A DNA stretch of 11,654 bases from an uncultured Atopobium sp. (GTDB taxonomy: Bacteria > Actinomycetota > Coriobacteriia > Coriobacteriales > Atopobiaceae): positions 1-11,654 of the forward strand of contig CALIAD010000025.1 in the NCBI GenBank assembly GCA_938041635.1, in the 5' to 3' direction. Within the stretch, counting starts at the first letter, position 1; every line of letters begins with the position of its first letter. The notes under the pieces were generated by a model. It was not told the origin of the DNA. It saw only the letters and a list, made by a program, of their open reading frames with translations, and ran no database searches. A program made the position numbers and the translations under genes. Below, piece after piece: positions 1-6,571 of the stretch.

Positions 1-6
1 AAACGT

Positions 7-54
7 TGTATGCAGAAAAATGAAATCTCCAACTAAACGCATTTTTTACCACTT
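7..54 (-). repeat. 48-bp repeat, left arm of inverted pair around xfp
   Basis: Positions 7-54 are the exact reverse complement of 3328-3375, 48 of 48 bases. Weaker matching continues outward on both sides, for example GTTT at the outer edge. The core reads GGTAAAAAATGCGTTTAGTT on the minus strand. Two diverged relatives lie at 3405-3434 and 3446-3479. The repeat carries no ORF. The window begins just outside this arm, so I cannot see what lies beyond it. It could be the end of a small mobile element or a dispersed intergenic repeat. Confidence 0.9.
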
Positions 55-84
55 GGGCACCATTTTGGGCAAATTTCGGCATCG

Positions 85-104
85 TGGGTACTGTTGGGTA
101 CTGT
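85..104. repeat. Two tandem 10-bp units
   Basis: TGGGTACTGT occurs twice in direct succession, followed by a partial third unit, TGGGGG. It lies between the 48-bp repeat and the xfp control region. No function can be assigned, and simple slippage is likely. The rest of 55-176 shows nothing I can name. Confidence 0.6.
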
Positions 105-176
105 TGGGGGATCGTTTTGCTGATCGAAAGACGCCTTAAAAGCCTCCCCGGAAAGAATTTTCCAGAAATCTCATCT

Positions 177-194
177 TGATAAAACGTTTTATCA
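177..194. promoter_or_regulatory. LacI-family-type operator palindrome upstream of xfp
   Basis: TGATAAAACGTTTTATCA is a perfect 18-bp palindrome with a central AAACGTTT core, the layout known for LacI/GalR-family operators. It sits about 275 bp before the xfp start and overlaps a possible -35 element (TTGATA, 176-181). Carbohydrate-responsive control of xfp would make sense, but the regulator is not in the window. Confidence 0.55.
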
Positions 195-207
195 CTTAGA
201 GTAGTAT

Positions 208-235
208 TTGAAACATAGCCGAAGCATCATACTGT
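208..235 (+). promoter_or_regulatory. Possible xfp promoter
   Basis: TTGAAA (208-213) and TACTGT (230-235) are separated by 16 bases, just downstream of the LacI-type palindrome. The -10 match is weak. TAGTAT at 202-207 paired with TTGATA at 176-181 is an alternative, but its 20-base spacing is poor. Either choice leaves an untranslated leader of more than 200 bases. Confidence 0.3.
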
Positions 236-467
236 TATGTATGTGTTGTTATGTTCGCTCTAGCTCTCGTCGCAAGGCGGGAATGTCCGCTCTAAAAGCG
301 GTGTACCTGCGCAGAAATGCGCACGTACTTTGCGTGCACAGCACAAAATGTGGCTACACGTACGCTTTCACGGACGGCGAACAAAACACTCGCTCAGGTG
401 ATGGAAGCAACGAGGTTGCCTAACCTGCGTAAACGCGCAGGCGGCAGCCCAAGAAAAGGAGGAGCAC
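236..467 (+). other. Long structured 5' leader of xfp
   Basis: About 230 bases without a convincing ORF separate the promoter region from xfp. They hold several small stems: CCGCT/AGCGG (287-291 with 297-301), TGCGCA/TGCGCA capped by a GAAA tetraloop (308-323), GCACG/CGTGC (321-325 with 333-337, competing with the previous stem), GCAAC/GTTGC (407-419) and CCTGCG/CGCAGG (424-441). The last stem ends about 15 bases before the ribosome site. It matches no riboswitch class I recognise. It may stabilise or regulate the xfp mRNA. Confidence 0.4.
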
Positions 468-2939
468 ATGGCTCAGCCCGTGTACGGCACACCTTGGCAG
501 ACCCTGAATCAGCCTGTATCTGAGGACGAGCTTGCCGGCGTCGATAGGTATTGGCGCGCAGCTAACTACCTGTCTGTTGGTCAGATTTATCTTCGCAGCA
601 ACCCTCTTATGAAGGACGGTTTCTCTCGCGAGGACGTTAAGCATCGCCTGGTTGGCCACTGGGGAACCACCCCAGGCCTAAACTTCCTGTTTGGCCACGT
701 CAACCGCTTCATCCGCGACCATAACCAGAACACCATCTTCCTCATGGGCCCTGGTCACGGTGGACCTGCAGGTACCGCACAGTCCCTGCTCGACGGCACT
801 TATCGCGAGACCTACCCATTCATTACCGACGATGAAGAGGGCCTCCAGAAGTTCTTCCGTCGCTTCTCTTACCCAGGCGGAATTCCTTCCCACTACGCAC
901 CTGAGACTCCAGGCTCCATCCACGAGGGCGGCGAGCTGGGCTACACCCTGTCCCACGCATACGGCGCCGTCCTGGACAATCCATCCCTGCTGGCAGTCGC
1001 TGTTGTCGGCGACGGCGAGGCAGAGACTGGCCCACTTGCAACTTCTTGGCAGACCAACAAGTTCATGGACCCACTGACCGATGGCATTGTTCTCCCAATC
1101 CTGCACCTCAACGGCTACAAGATTGCTAACCCAACCATCCTTGCTCGTATTTCCGACGGTGAGCGCGACGAGTTCTTCCGCGGCATGGGCTACCACCCAT
1201 ACAACTTTGTTGCAGGCTTCGACGACGAGGACCACGCATCCATCCACCGTCGTTTCGCAGCTCTTCTCGAGGCCGTCTTCAACGAGATCTGCGCTATCAA
1301 GACTCGCGCAGCCGCAGGTGACGCATCCCGCCCTTACTACCCAATGATCATCTTCCGCACCCCTAAGGGTTGGACTTGCCCTCCTTACATCGACGGCAAG
1401 AAGACCGAGGGCTCTTGGCGCGCACACCAGGTTCCACTGGCATCCGCTCGCGACACCGAGGCTCATTTCCAGGTTCTTCGCGACTGGATGGGCTCCTACA
1501 AGCCAGAGACCCTCTTCACCGAGAAGGGCGCAATCCGTCCAGAGGTCACCGCTTTCATGCCTAAGGGCGACCTCCGCCTCGGCGCTAACCCTAACGCAAA
1601 CGGTGGCGCAATCCGCCGCAACCTCGTCCTTCCTGACGCAAAGAAGTACGAGATCCCAGTTGCCGAGAAGGGCCACGGCTTTGGTGCTACTGAGGCAACG
1701 CGCGTCCTTGGCGAGTACACCGCTGAGCTCATCAACAGCAACCGCTCCGAGTTCCGTATCTTCGGACCTGACGAGACCGCTTCCAACCGCCTGCAGCCTT
1801 CCTTCCAGGTAACCGACAAGCAGTGGTTCGGCGGCTTCAACGACGACTTCGAGAACGACGAGCACATCTCCCCAGTTGGTAACGTTATCGAGCAGCTTTC
1901 CGAGCACCAGTGCGAGGGCCTGCTTGAGGGCTACACCCTGACCGGCCGCCACGGCATCTGGTCTAGCTACGAGTCATTCGTTCACATCGTTGACTCCATG
2001 ATCAACCAGCACGCTAAGTGGCTCGAGGCTACCGTCCGCCACATTCCATGGCGCAAGCCTATCTCCGCTCTCAACCTGGTCCTTTCCAGCCACGTTTGGC
2101 GCCAGGACCACAACGGATTCTCTCACCAGGATCCTGGTTTTGTTGACATCATGCTTAACAAGAGCTTCAACAACGACCACATCACCAACATCTACTTCCC
2201 AGCAGATGCTAACCTCCTGCTTGCAGTTGGCGAGAAGTGCTACACCTCCACAAACTGCATCAACGCAATCTTCGCTGGTAAGCAGCCTGCTCCAACGTGG
2301 GTAACTCTCGACGAGGCTCGCGAGGAGCTTGCAGCTGGTGCTAAGGAGTGGAAGTGGGCTTCCAACGCTGAGGCTGGCGAGGAGGACATTGTTCTCGCAT
2401 CCTGCGGCGACGTCCCAACTCAGGAGCTCCTTGCAGCTCTTGACATGCTTGGTAAGCTAGGCATTAAGGCTCGCTTTGTCAACGTTGTTGACCTGCTCAA
2501 GATTCAGAATGCTTCCGAGAACAACGAGGCTCTCTCCGACGAGGAGTTCACCAAGCTCTTCTCCGCAGACAAGCCAGTTCTCTTCGCGTTCCACGCTTAC
2601 GCTGGTTCCGTCCGTCGTTTGATTTGGAACCGTCCAAACCACGACAACTTCAACGTTCACGGCTACGAGGAGCAGGGTTCCACCACAACTCCTTACGACA
2701 TGTTGCGCCTGAATAACATGGACCGTTGGGCACTTGCTGCTGACGCTCTCCGCATGATTGACGCTCAGAAGTGGGCAGATCAGATCGACGAGTGGGAGAA
2801 GTTCCGCACCGAGGCCTTCGAGTTTGCTGTCGAGAAGGGCTATGATCACCCAGCATTTACCGACTGGTCTTGGCCAGACGCTTCCGATGCTGATCAGGCA
2901 ATCTCCGCAACTCAGGCAACCGCCGGCGACAACGAGTAA
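468..2939 (+). CDS. xfp: Xylulose-5-phosphate/fructose-6-phosphate phosphoketolase
   Basis: This thiamine-diphosphate enzyme cleaves xylulose 5-phosphate (and usually fructose 6-phosphate) with phosphate to acetyl phosphate plus glyceraldehyde 3-phosphate (or erythrose 4-phosphate). It is the key step of the phosphoketolase or bifid shunt in the cytosol. The 823-residue length is normal for the family. Visible motifs are GPGHGG (94-99), EGGELGY (153-159), the ThDP/Mg site GDGEAETGP (181-189) with LNGYK, and GPDETASN (433-440). The residues used in bifidobacterial enzymes sit at the same numbers: H64, H97, H142, H320, E479, Y501 and N549. The ATG at 468 follows a strong AAGGAGGAG ribosome site at good spacing. 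Codon choice is strongly biased, suggesting high expression. The gene stands alone, with its own leader and terminator. The C-terminus ATAGDNE resembles Bifidobacterium Xfp as I remember it, hinting at transfer. Confidence 0.97.
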   Translation: MAQPVYGTPWQTLNQPVSEDELAGVDRYWRAANYLSVGQIYLRSNPLMKDGFSREDVKHRLVGHWGTTPGLNFLFGHVNRFIRDHNQNTIFLMGPGHGGPAGTAQSLLDGTYRETYPFITDDEEGLQKFFRRFSYPGGIPSHYAPETPGSIHEGGELGYTLSHAYGAVLDNPSLLAVAVVGDGEAETGPLATSWQTNKFMDPLTDGIVLPILHLNGYKIANPTILARISDGERDEFFRGMGYHPYNFVAGFDDEDHASIHRRFAALLEAVFNEICAIKTRAAAGDASRPYYPMIIFRTPKGWTCPPYIDGKKTEGSWRAHQVPLASARDTEAHFQVLRDWMGSYKPETLFTEKGAIRPEVTAFMPKGDLRLGANPNANGGAIRRNLVLPDAKKYEIPVAEKGHGFGATEATRVLGEYTAELINSNRSEFRIFGPDETASNRLQPSFQVTDKQWFGGFNDDFENDEHISPVGNVIEQLSEHQCEGLLEGYTLTGRHGIWSSYESFVHIVDSMINQHAKWLEATVRHIPWRKPISALNLVLSSHVWRQDHNGFSHQDPGFVDIMLNKSFNNDHITNIYFPADANLLLAVGEKCYTSTNCINAIFAGKQPAPTWVTLDEAREELAAGAKEWKWASNAEAGEEDIVLASCGDVPTQELLAALDMLGKLGIKARFVNVVDLLKIQNASENNEALSDEEFTKLFSADKPVLFAFHAYAGSVRRLIWNRPNHDNFNVHGYEEQGSTTTPYDMLRLNNMDRWALAADALRMIDAQKWADQIDEWEKFRTEAFEFAVEKGYDHPAFTDWSWPDASDADQAISATQATAGDNE

Positions 2940-2999
2940 CACGTCGCGACCGCGAGCGCCGCACGGCGCAACCGCGCTAGCTGCGAAAACGTGCCTTCC

Positions 3000-3036
3000 G
3001 CCCGGTATCCACTTCATGTGGGTACCGGGCTTTCTT
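3000..3036 (+). terminator. Intrinsic terminator of xfp
   Basis: A 13-bp stem, 3000-3012 with 3018-3030, has one T-G wobble, a 5-base loop (TTCAT) and is followed by TTTCTT. It begins 61 bases after the xfp stop codon and makes xfp monocistronic. Confidence 0.85.
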
Positions 3037-3090
3037 GTGCGTAACCGCTGCTAGTGGACGGGTTTCTCGCCAGGCAGCGGTGTGTTCGGC

Positions 3091-3215
3091 GCGCGCCTGA
3101 TTTCTGCAAAGAATCTGTAACGTTTGCCTGAAAACGTAAAAGAAACTGTGGATTTGCCTGATTTCGTCAAAGAATCTGTATCTGAAATACAGATTCTTTG
3201 CACTTTTCAGGCGCG
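3091..3215. repeat. Cluster of four 24-bp repeats (three direct, one inverted)
   Basis: The units are 3096-3119, 3127-3150 and 3157-3180 on the plus strand and 3188-3211 on the minus strand. All follow the pattern CCTGA, six or seven variable bases, then AAAGAATCTGTA (unit 2 is the most diverged). The direct units have a 30-31 bp pitch. Units 3 and 4 face each other and form a perfect 14-bp stem (3168-3181 with 3187-3200). Units 1 and 4 extend into GCGCGC on their outer sides, so the whole cluster is also a 29-bp imperfect inverted repeat. It has the look of iterons, a protein-binding array or a small folded element. The spacers of 6-7 bp exclude CRISPR. Confidence 0.85.
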
Positions 3216-3224
3216 CTTTGAAGT

Positions 3225-3299
3225 ATGTCCGAAGCTGATTTCGAAAGCCCCTTCATGAGAGCTCTCATGGAGCCTGATTCTCTCGCCATGTCTGAGTAA
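3225..3299 (+). other. Very short ORF containing a 16-bp perfect palindrome
   Basis: An ATG at 3225 opens 24 codons to TAA at 3297-3299, starting MSEADFESPFMRALM. There is no clear ribosome site, only TTGAAG immediately upstream. Inside it, CATGAGAGCTCTCATG (3254-3269) is a perfect 16-bp palindrome that alone could explain the sequence. It may be a gene scrap or chance. Confidence 0.15.
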
Positions 3300-3327
3300 T
3301 TTGGGACGTAACTGCGCCCGCACGCCA

Positions 3328-3375
3328 AAGTGGTAAAAAATGCGTTTAGTTGGAGATTTCATTTTTCTGCATACA
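3328..3375 (+). repeat. 48-bp repeat, right arm of inverted pair around xfp
   Basis: This is the exact reverse complement of 7-54. The two arms enclose about 3.27 kb holding xfp, its control region, its terminator and the 24-bp repeat cluster. Diverged relatives follow within 30-100 bases. No ORF crosses it. Confidence 0.9.
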
Positions 3376-3404
3376 GTGTTTGCCCAGATAAAAGTTTTTG
3401 AGGA

Positions 3405-3479
3405 GGTAAAAAATCGTCTTAGTTGGAGATAAAACGTCTAATTTTTAATTTTCATTTCCAACTAAACGGCTTTTTTACC
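3405..3479. repeat. Hairpin made of two diverged copies of the 48-bp repeat core
   Basis: The left arm (3405-3434) reads GGTAAAAAATCGTCTTAGTT followed by GGAGAT. The right arm (3446-3479), read on the minus strand, is GGTAAAAAAGCCGTTTAGTT followed by GGAAAT. Both match the core of the repeat at 3328-3375. Together they would fold into a long hairpin with a short AT-rich loop, so members of this family can exist as a back-to-back palindromic unit. It could be a nonautonomous mobile element or a folded RNA/DNA structure. Confidence 0.75.
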
Positions 3480-3559
3480 TTTTTCGGCACATAATTTTGA
3501 GGTCAAAAATTACGTATACATCAGAATGAATATAAACACTCAAATATGCAAGAAACTGA

Positions 3560-3742
3560 CTAGTGGCCCAAAAATCGCACGCTATTCTTTTCGATCATAC
3601 GTGGCTCAAGGATTATCTGAATCGAAGCACCATCGTCCGCCAGCTCATCTGCGTTTTCCTGACCTGCTCCCTCAACCTTTGCAGCAACATGACCTGTTTC
3701 GCCAACCTTTGCAGCAACATGACTCGCACCAGCGGGGCGCAC
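3560..3742 (-). CDS. Possible 60-residue protein with a tandem decapeptide
   Basis: I do not recognise this protein. A GTG at 3742, directly after a TAG, opens 60 codons ending at TAG 3560-3562, downstream of the Mur ligase gene on the same strand. The peptide contains HVAAKVGETG then HVAAKVEGAG, an in-frame copy of ten codons, then an acidic stretch ENADELADDGAS and a tail MIEKNSVRFLGH. Codon choice reads naturally, unlike the other frames here, but the ribosome site is weak (CAGGTAG) and the region is repetitive. It could equally be a decayed gene fragment or a noncoding repeat unit. Confidence 0.3.
   Translation of the reverse strand: MRPAGASHVAAKVGETGHVAAKVEGAGQENADELADDGASIQIILEPRMIEKNSVRFLGH
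3673..3723. repeat. Two 21-bp direct repeats at 30-bp pitch
   Basis: CAACCTTTGCAGCAACATGA plus C occurs identically at 3673-3693 and 3703-3723. The 30-bp pitch keeps the reading frame and encodes the tandem HVAAKV decapeptide on the minus strand. Confidence 0.9.
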
Positions 3743-3779
3743 CTACCTGCGGAGGTCGCGCTTACCGCCGCTACCCGCG

Positions 3780-5324
3780 CTACCCGCGCGCGGCGCGACC
3801 GGCACGCTCGTCCAGCTTGGCTCGGACAGCGGCCTTGAACGCGGCGGCATCCGTCATCCACGGAACGTGCTTGCCGCCGATAATGTTGAACGGCTCGTCA
3901 CCCTTAGCCAGCAAGTACACCAGCGCCGGGCGAGGGTCGTCGTAAGCTGCGGAAACTGCCTCGTAAATGGCGTTGTAACGGTCGAGGATAATCTTGTGCG
4001 CGGCACCCTCGGGCGTGGCCTCGGCCATCTGAGCGCAAATCACCGCAGGATCTTCCATGTTGCAGTCCTCGGTGGTGTAAATCATCAAGTCCGCCCATTT
4101 GGCCGCCTCTTCTGGCAGCTCTTGGCGACGGTTGTACGCCTTGCCGCCAACGGCCCCCATGACCACATAGCGGCCATAACCAGGGAATTCCTTGGATGTT
4201 GACGAGAAAAGCTTCTGGTAGGAAAGCTTGTTGTGGGCGTAGTCGACCAAGCCCGTTACTTTGTTGTCGGGCGAGCTCAAGAGCTCCATGCGGCCTGGCA
4301 CCTTAACGTTCATCAGCGGAAGCACGGCGTCCTTCTCGCGAATGCCCAGGTAGTCGGCAACGGTGATTGCCGCAAGAGCATTCTCCACGTTGAAGAGGCC
4401 GGACATGGGAAGCGCGGCAGCACCGGTCCAGGTTGGCGTGTGCACGGTAAACGTGACCATGCCCTGGTGAGGGGTGATTTCGTCCGCCCAAACGGTTGCG
4501 TCGGAATCGGTTGTGGAGAAAGTCAGGACCTTCTCGCACTTCTGTGCACGCTCCATGACCTGGTCAAACATCATGGTGTTCTTGTTGATAACGGCCACGC
4601 GAGCAAGATCAAAAATCTTCAGCTTGCTCTCAAAGTAATCTTCAAAAGTAGGGTGTTCAACAGGGGAAATGTGATCGGTTCCAATGTTTAAGAACACCGC
4701 GACGCTCAGGTTAAGGCCAACCGTGCGGTCGTACTTGAGTCCTTGGCTGGAAATCTCCATGTCAACGTAGGGGAGGCCAGCGTCCGCAGCGTGCTTGAGA
4801 TGGCGCCACAGCTCAGGAGCCTCGGGCGTGGTGTTGTGCGCGGGTTGAGTGTCCTTGCCGTCAAAGACCTCGATGCCGCCAATCACGCCGCACCTGGAGT
4901 ACGGCTCGTCGCCGTCAAGGATGGCGCGCAGCATATACGAGCAGGTAGACTTACCCTTAGTGCCCGTAATACCGATGGTGGTGAGTTTCTTGTCGGGATG
5001 TCCCGCAACGCCTGCAGCCGCGTAGGCCATGGCAAGGCGCACGTCATCCACGCAAATAGCGGCTACGTTTGGCGCCACTGCCTGCAATTCCTCCGAGAGC
5101 GACTGCTGGCAGAGGTACGCAGCAGCCCCAGCCTCCACCGCGCTTGCCAGATACGCTGGCGAGAAACTCGCGCCCTTGCAGACAAACAGCGAACCGAAGG
5201 TGACCTCACGAGAATCGCTTGCAACATCGGTAAGCTGTGCGTTTTGATCCACCGCGTCAAGATGCGCAGTAGTGTACTCGATGTTCTTGCTGGTAAAGAG
5301 CGCCAGGAGCTCGTGTAATGTCAT
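3780..5324 (-). CDS. MurE-like Mur ligase (UDP-MurNAc-peptide synthetase family)
   Basis: It probably adds the third amino acid to UDP-MurNAc-L-Ala-D-Glu in cytosolic peptidoglycan synthesis, using ATP. With the ATG at 5324 it has 514 residues, usual for MurE. An N-terminal UDP-binding domain (SDSREV near 36) is followed by the ATP loop GTKGKS (121-126), NTTPEAPEL (164-172), MEISSQGLKYDR (189-200), the FESKLKIF lysine region (K234), and the C-terminal domain with VDYAHN (360-365). I prefer 5324 over an upstream TTG at 5357, because AGAAGGA lies about 8-9 bases before it. Two departures stand out: the usual MEVSSH is MEISSQ, and the DNPR (diaminopimelate) or DNP-type motif reads DCNMEDP (420-426). 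The added amino acid therefore cannot be assigned, and it may be a paralogue rather than the main MurE. The GC-rich tail lacks an obvious terminator. Confidence 0.85.
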   Translation of the reverse strand: MTLHELLALFTSKNIEYTTAHLDAVDQNAQLTDVASDSREVTFGSLFVCKGASFSPAYLASAVEAGAAAYLCQQSLSEELQAVAPNVAAICVDDVRLAMAYAAAGVAGHPDKKLTTIGITGTKGKSTCSYMLRAILDGDEPYSRCGVIGGIEVFDGKDTQPAHNTTPEAPELWRHLKHAADAGLPYVDMEISSQGLKYDRTVGLNLSVAVFLNIGTDHISPVEHPTFEDYFESKLKIFDLARVAVINKNTMMFDQVMERAQKCEKVLTFSTTDSDATVWADEITPHQGMVTFTVHTPTWTGAAALPMSGLFNVENALAAITVADYLGIREKDAVLPLMNVKVPGRMELLSSPDNKVTGLVDYAHNKLSYQKLFSSTSKEFPGYGRYVVMGAVGGKAYNRRQELPEEAAKWADLMIYTTEDCNMEDPAVICAQMAEATPEGAAHKIILDRYNAIYEAVSAAYDDPRPALVYLLAKGDEPFNIIGGKHVPWMTDAAAFKAAVRAKLDERAGRAARG

Positions 5325-5373
5325 CCTCAAAAGTCCTTCTATAGCTGTTTGGCGCAAGCACAGCGCGCCCTTA

Positions 5374-5399
5374 AGACAGTATAAATAGTTTAGCTGTCT
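5374..5399 (-). promoter_or_regulatory. Inverted repeat over the likely Mur ligase promoter
   Basis: AGACAG (5374-5379) and CTGTCT (5394-5399) form a perfect 6-bp inverted repeat around an AT-rich centre. Read on the minus strand, TATACT near 5378-5383 could be the -10 box of the Mur ligase promoter, but no good -35 box is visible. It may be an operator or simply a stem. Confidence 0.3.
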
Positions 5400-5487
5400 G
5401 ACCCTACTTGTGCTGGCGACAGTGCAATTTTCTTGGCTCTTGTACGCAAGCCTTATACCTTTATGGCGAGAAAATCGTCAATCTTGC

Positions 5488-5516
5488 TTGACGTAGAGAG
5501 TGCCGCGAGGTATAGT
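5488..5516 (+). promoter_or_regulatory. Promoter of the initiator tRNA gene
   Basis: TTGACG (5488-5493) and TATAGT (5511-5516) are separated by 17 bases, a near-consensus housekeeping promoter. The tRNA begins 26 bases after the -10 box. Confidence 0.85.
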
Positions 5517-5542
5517 ACTTGTCCGCGCATAAGCGCATGCAT

Positions 5543-5619
<77 letters not shown>

Positions 5620-5630
5620 TAAGAATTTCA

Positions 5631-5653
5631 AACCCGCCATCGGCGGGTTTTTT
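5631..5653 (+). terminator. Intrinsic terminator after tRNA-fMet
   Basis: AACCCGCC (5631-5638) pairs with GGCGGGTT (5642-5649) around ATC, followed by a T tract. The same sequence reappears behind both tRNA remnants, which shows the duplicated unit includes the terminator. Confidence 0.9.
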
Positions 5654-5654
5654 G

Positions 5655-5729
5655 TTAGCAATTATTAGAGGCTGGGAAAGCCGTTTCGGCCAGTTGTCGC
5701 AGCAGGGAAGACAGATCGTCTTCATGCAT
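5655..5729 (-). CDS. Possible 24-residue peptide or truncated gene start
   Basis: I do not recognise it. An ATG at 5729 follows a good ribosome site (GAGGAGAG, 8 bases away) about 30 bases after the esterase stop codon on the same strand. The peptide starts MHEDDLSSLLRQLAETAF and stops at TAA 5655-5657, within a few bases of the tRNA terminator. The good ribosome site with an abrupt end at the tRNA junction suggests the 5' end of a longer gene cut off by the rearrangement at the tRNA. A genuine small protein is the alternative. Confidence 0.35.
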   Translation of the reverse strand: MHEDDLSSLLRQLAETAFPASNNC

Positions 5730-5759
5730 AAAATCGTCTCTCCTCAGAAAAACGGCTCT

Positions 5760-6446
5760 CTACGCATCAAAGCCAAAGTTCAGCAAACGCTGCAATCTCA
5801 GCTCAAGACCCTTGTGATGATCGTAAGAATCCAACATACGTTGATACTTCGGAGCAGCAGCCGCCAGCTTATCAACCAGTGCATCTGTTGTCTGCCTCAC
5901 TGAGCGCAGGGGCTCAGGATGGTTTTTACCTTCGTTTTCTCCGCTTGCAATGCACCAGCGAATGTTCGAACGCACATGGCTGGTATCAAAAGTTTCAACA
6001 AAATCGGGAAACCACGTACTTGGGCTAGCCAGAAGATACTGGTCAAAGTGGCAGGTTGTCTGCATCTCAAAGAGGCTGCACAGACCCGACAAAGAATAAC
6101 CTAGCAAGGTAAGAGGACACGTATCCTCTTCGGTATGAGTAGCTAGAGCAGCGTATTTCTCGACAGCTGGAAGTACGACATCAGAAAGAAATTCTCGTCC
6201 AAATCCTCCAAAATTTGGAGCTTCTGTTCGCACGCTTGCCACTGGCCAAGGGGAATAGCAATCTTGATTAGACGGCGCAGTAATGACAAGGCATTGGGGG
6301 AGCTTGGTCGCGTCAAGTTTCCCGGAAGCAAGAAGCGCAGCTATCTTTGGCATCAGCAGCGAGCCATGGAGAACAACAAGAAGACCAGGAACTTCGGAGC
6401 GCTCTCCGATAGTGATTGTGCTGTCTGGTAAAGCTGATAAATCCAT
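5760..6446 (-). CDS. Alpha/beta-hydrolase esterase, siderophore-esterase-like
   Basis: This is probably a cytosolic serine esterase of the enterochelin-esterase/IroE-like group, which hydrolyses ferric siderophores after uptake. With ATG 6446 (GAGGAA ribosome site) it has 228 residues and no signal peptide. LLVVLHG (22-28) leads to the oxyanion region, FGREFLSDVVLPAVEKY (82-98) is typical of the family, and GYSLSG (116-121) gives the likely nucleophile S118, with Ser rather than Gly two positions later. LLASPSTWF (138-146), an acidic ASGENE (167-172) and DHHKGLELRL (209-218) could supply the acid and histidine. It is divergent from a FecCD-type importer, which supports the iron role. An upstream ATG would add 44 unlikely residues. 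The exact substrate is unknown, and a general acyl esterase is possible. Confidence 0.75.
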   Translation of the reverse strand: MDLSALPDSTITIGERSEVPGLLVVLHGSLLMPKIAALLASGKLDATKLPQCLVITAPSNQDCYSPWPVASVRTEAPNFGGFGREFLSDVVLPAVEKYAALATHTEEDTCPLTLLGYSLSGLCSLFEMQTTCHFDQYLLASPSTWFPDFVETFDTSHVRSNIRWCIASGENEGKNHPEPLRSVRQTTDALVDKLAAAAPKYQRMLDSYDHHKGLELRLQRLLNFGFDA

Positions 6447-6571
6447 AAAGTTCCTCGTCTGACCTCGTCTGTTATTGCCTGTTGGTACCGGAGTCGTCTC
6501 GCAGTAGCCGCCTCGCGGAGAGCATCCCACAGAGGGATGTAGGTATTTTAAGCATTTCTCAACTCGAAGTC
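6447..6571 (-). other. Esterase leader with small stems and a duplicated ribosome-site motif
   Basis: Read toward the esterase, this stretch holds CATCCC/GGGATG (6522-6538) and CCGC/GCGG stems. CAGACGAGG occurs twice at 10-bp pitch (plus positions 6453-6461 and 6463-6471), so two GAGG ribosome-site candidates precede the ATG. It has a faint GCTACTG like the B12 box but lacks the rest of a cobalamin riboswitch. No gene is visible. Confidence 0.35.

Noticed and set aside
678..1952. Long minus-strand ORF of 424 codons inside xfp
   Set aside because: It is the mirror of the codon bias in xfp. No motif is recognisable, and the plus frame is a certain phosphoketolase.
3096..3211. Repeats as a CRISPR array
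   Set aside because: Spacers are only 6-7 bp, repeat units differ from each other, one unit is inverted and no cas genes are near.
3526..3945. Plus-strand 139-codon ORF before the Mur ligase end
   Set aside because: It is Arg/Pro/Gln-rich, overlaps the certain minus-strand ligase gene and has no ribosome site.
5325..5357. Upstream TTG start for the Mur ligase
   Set aside because: The ribosome site AGAAGGA fits the ATG at 5324, and the extra 11 residues do not resemble the family N-terminus.
6480..6560. Cobalamin riboswitch before the esterase
   Set aside because: Only a weak GCTACTG-like box is present. The other conserved stems and the AGGGAA/GGTG segments are missing.
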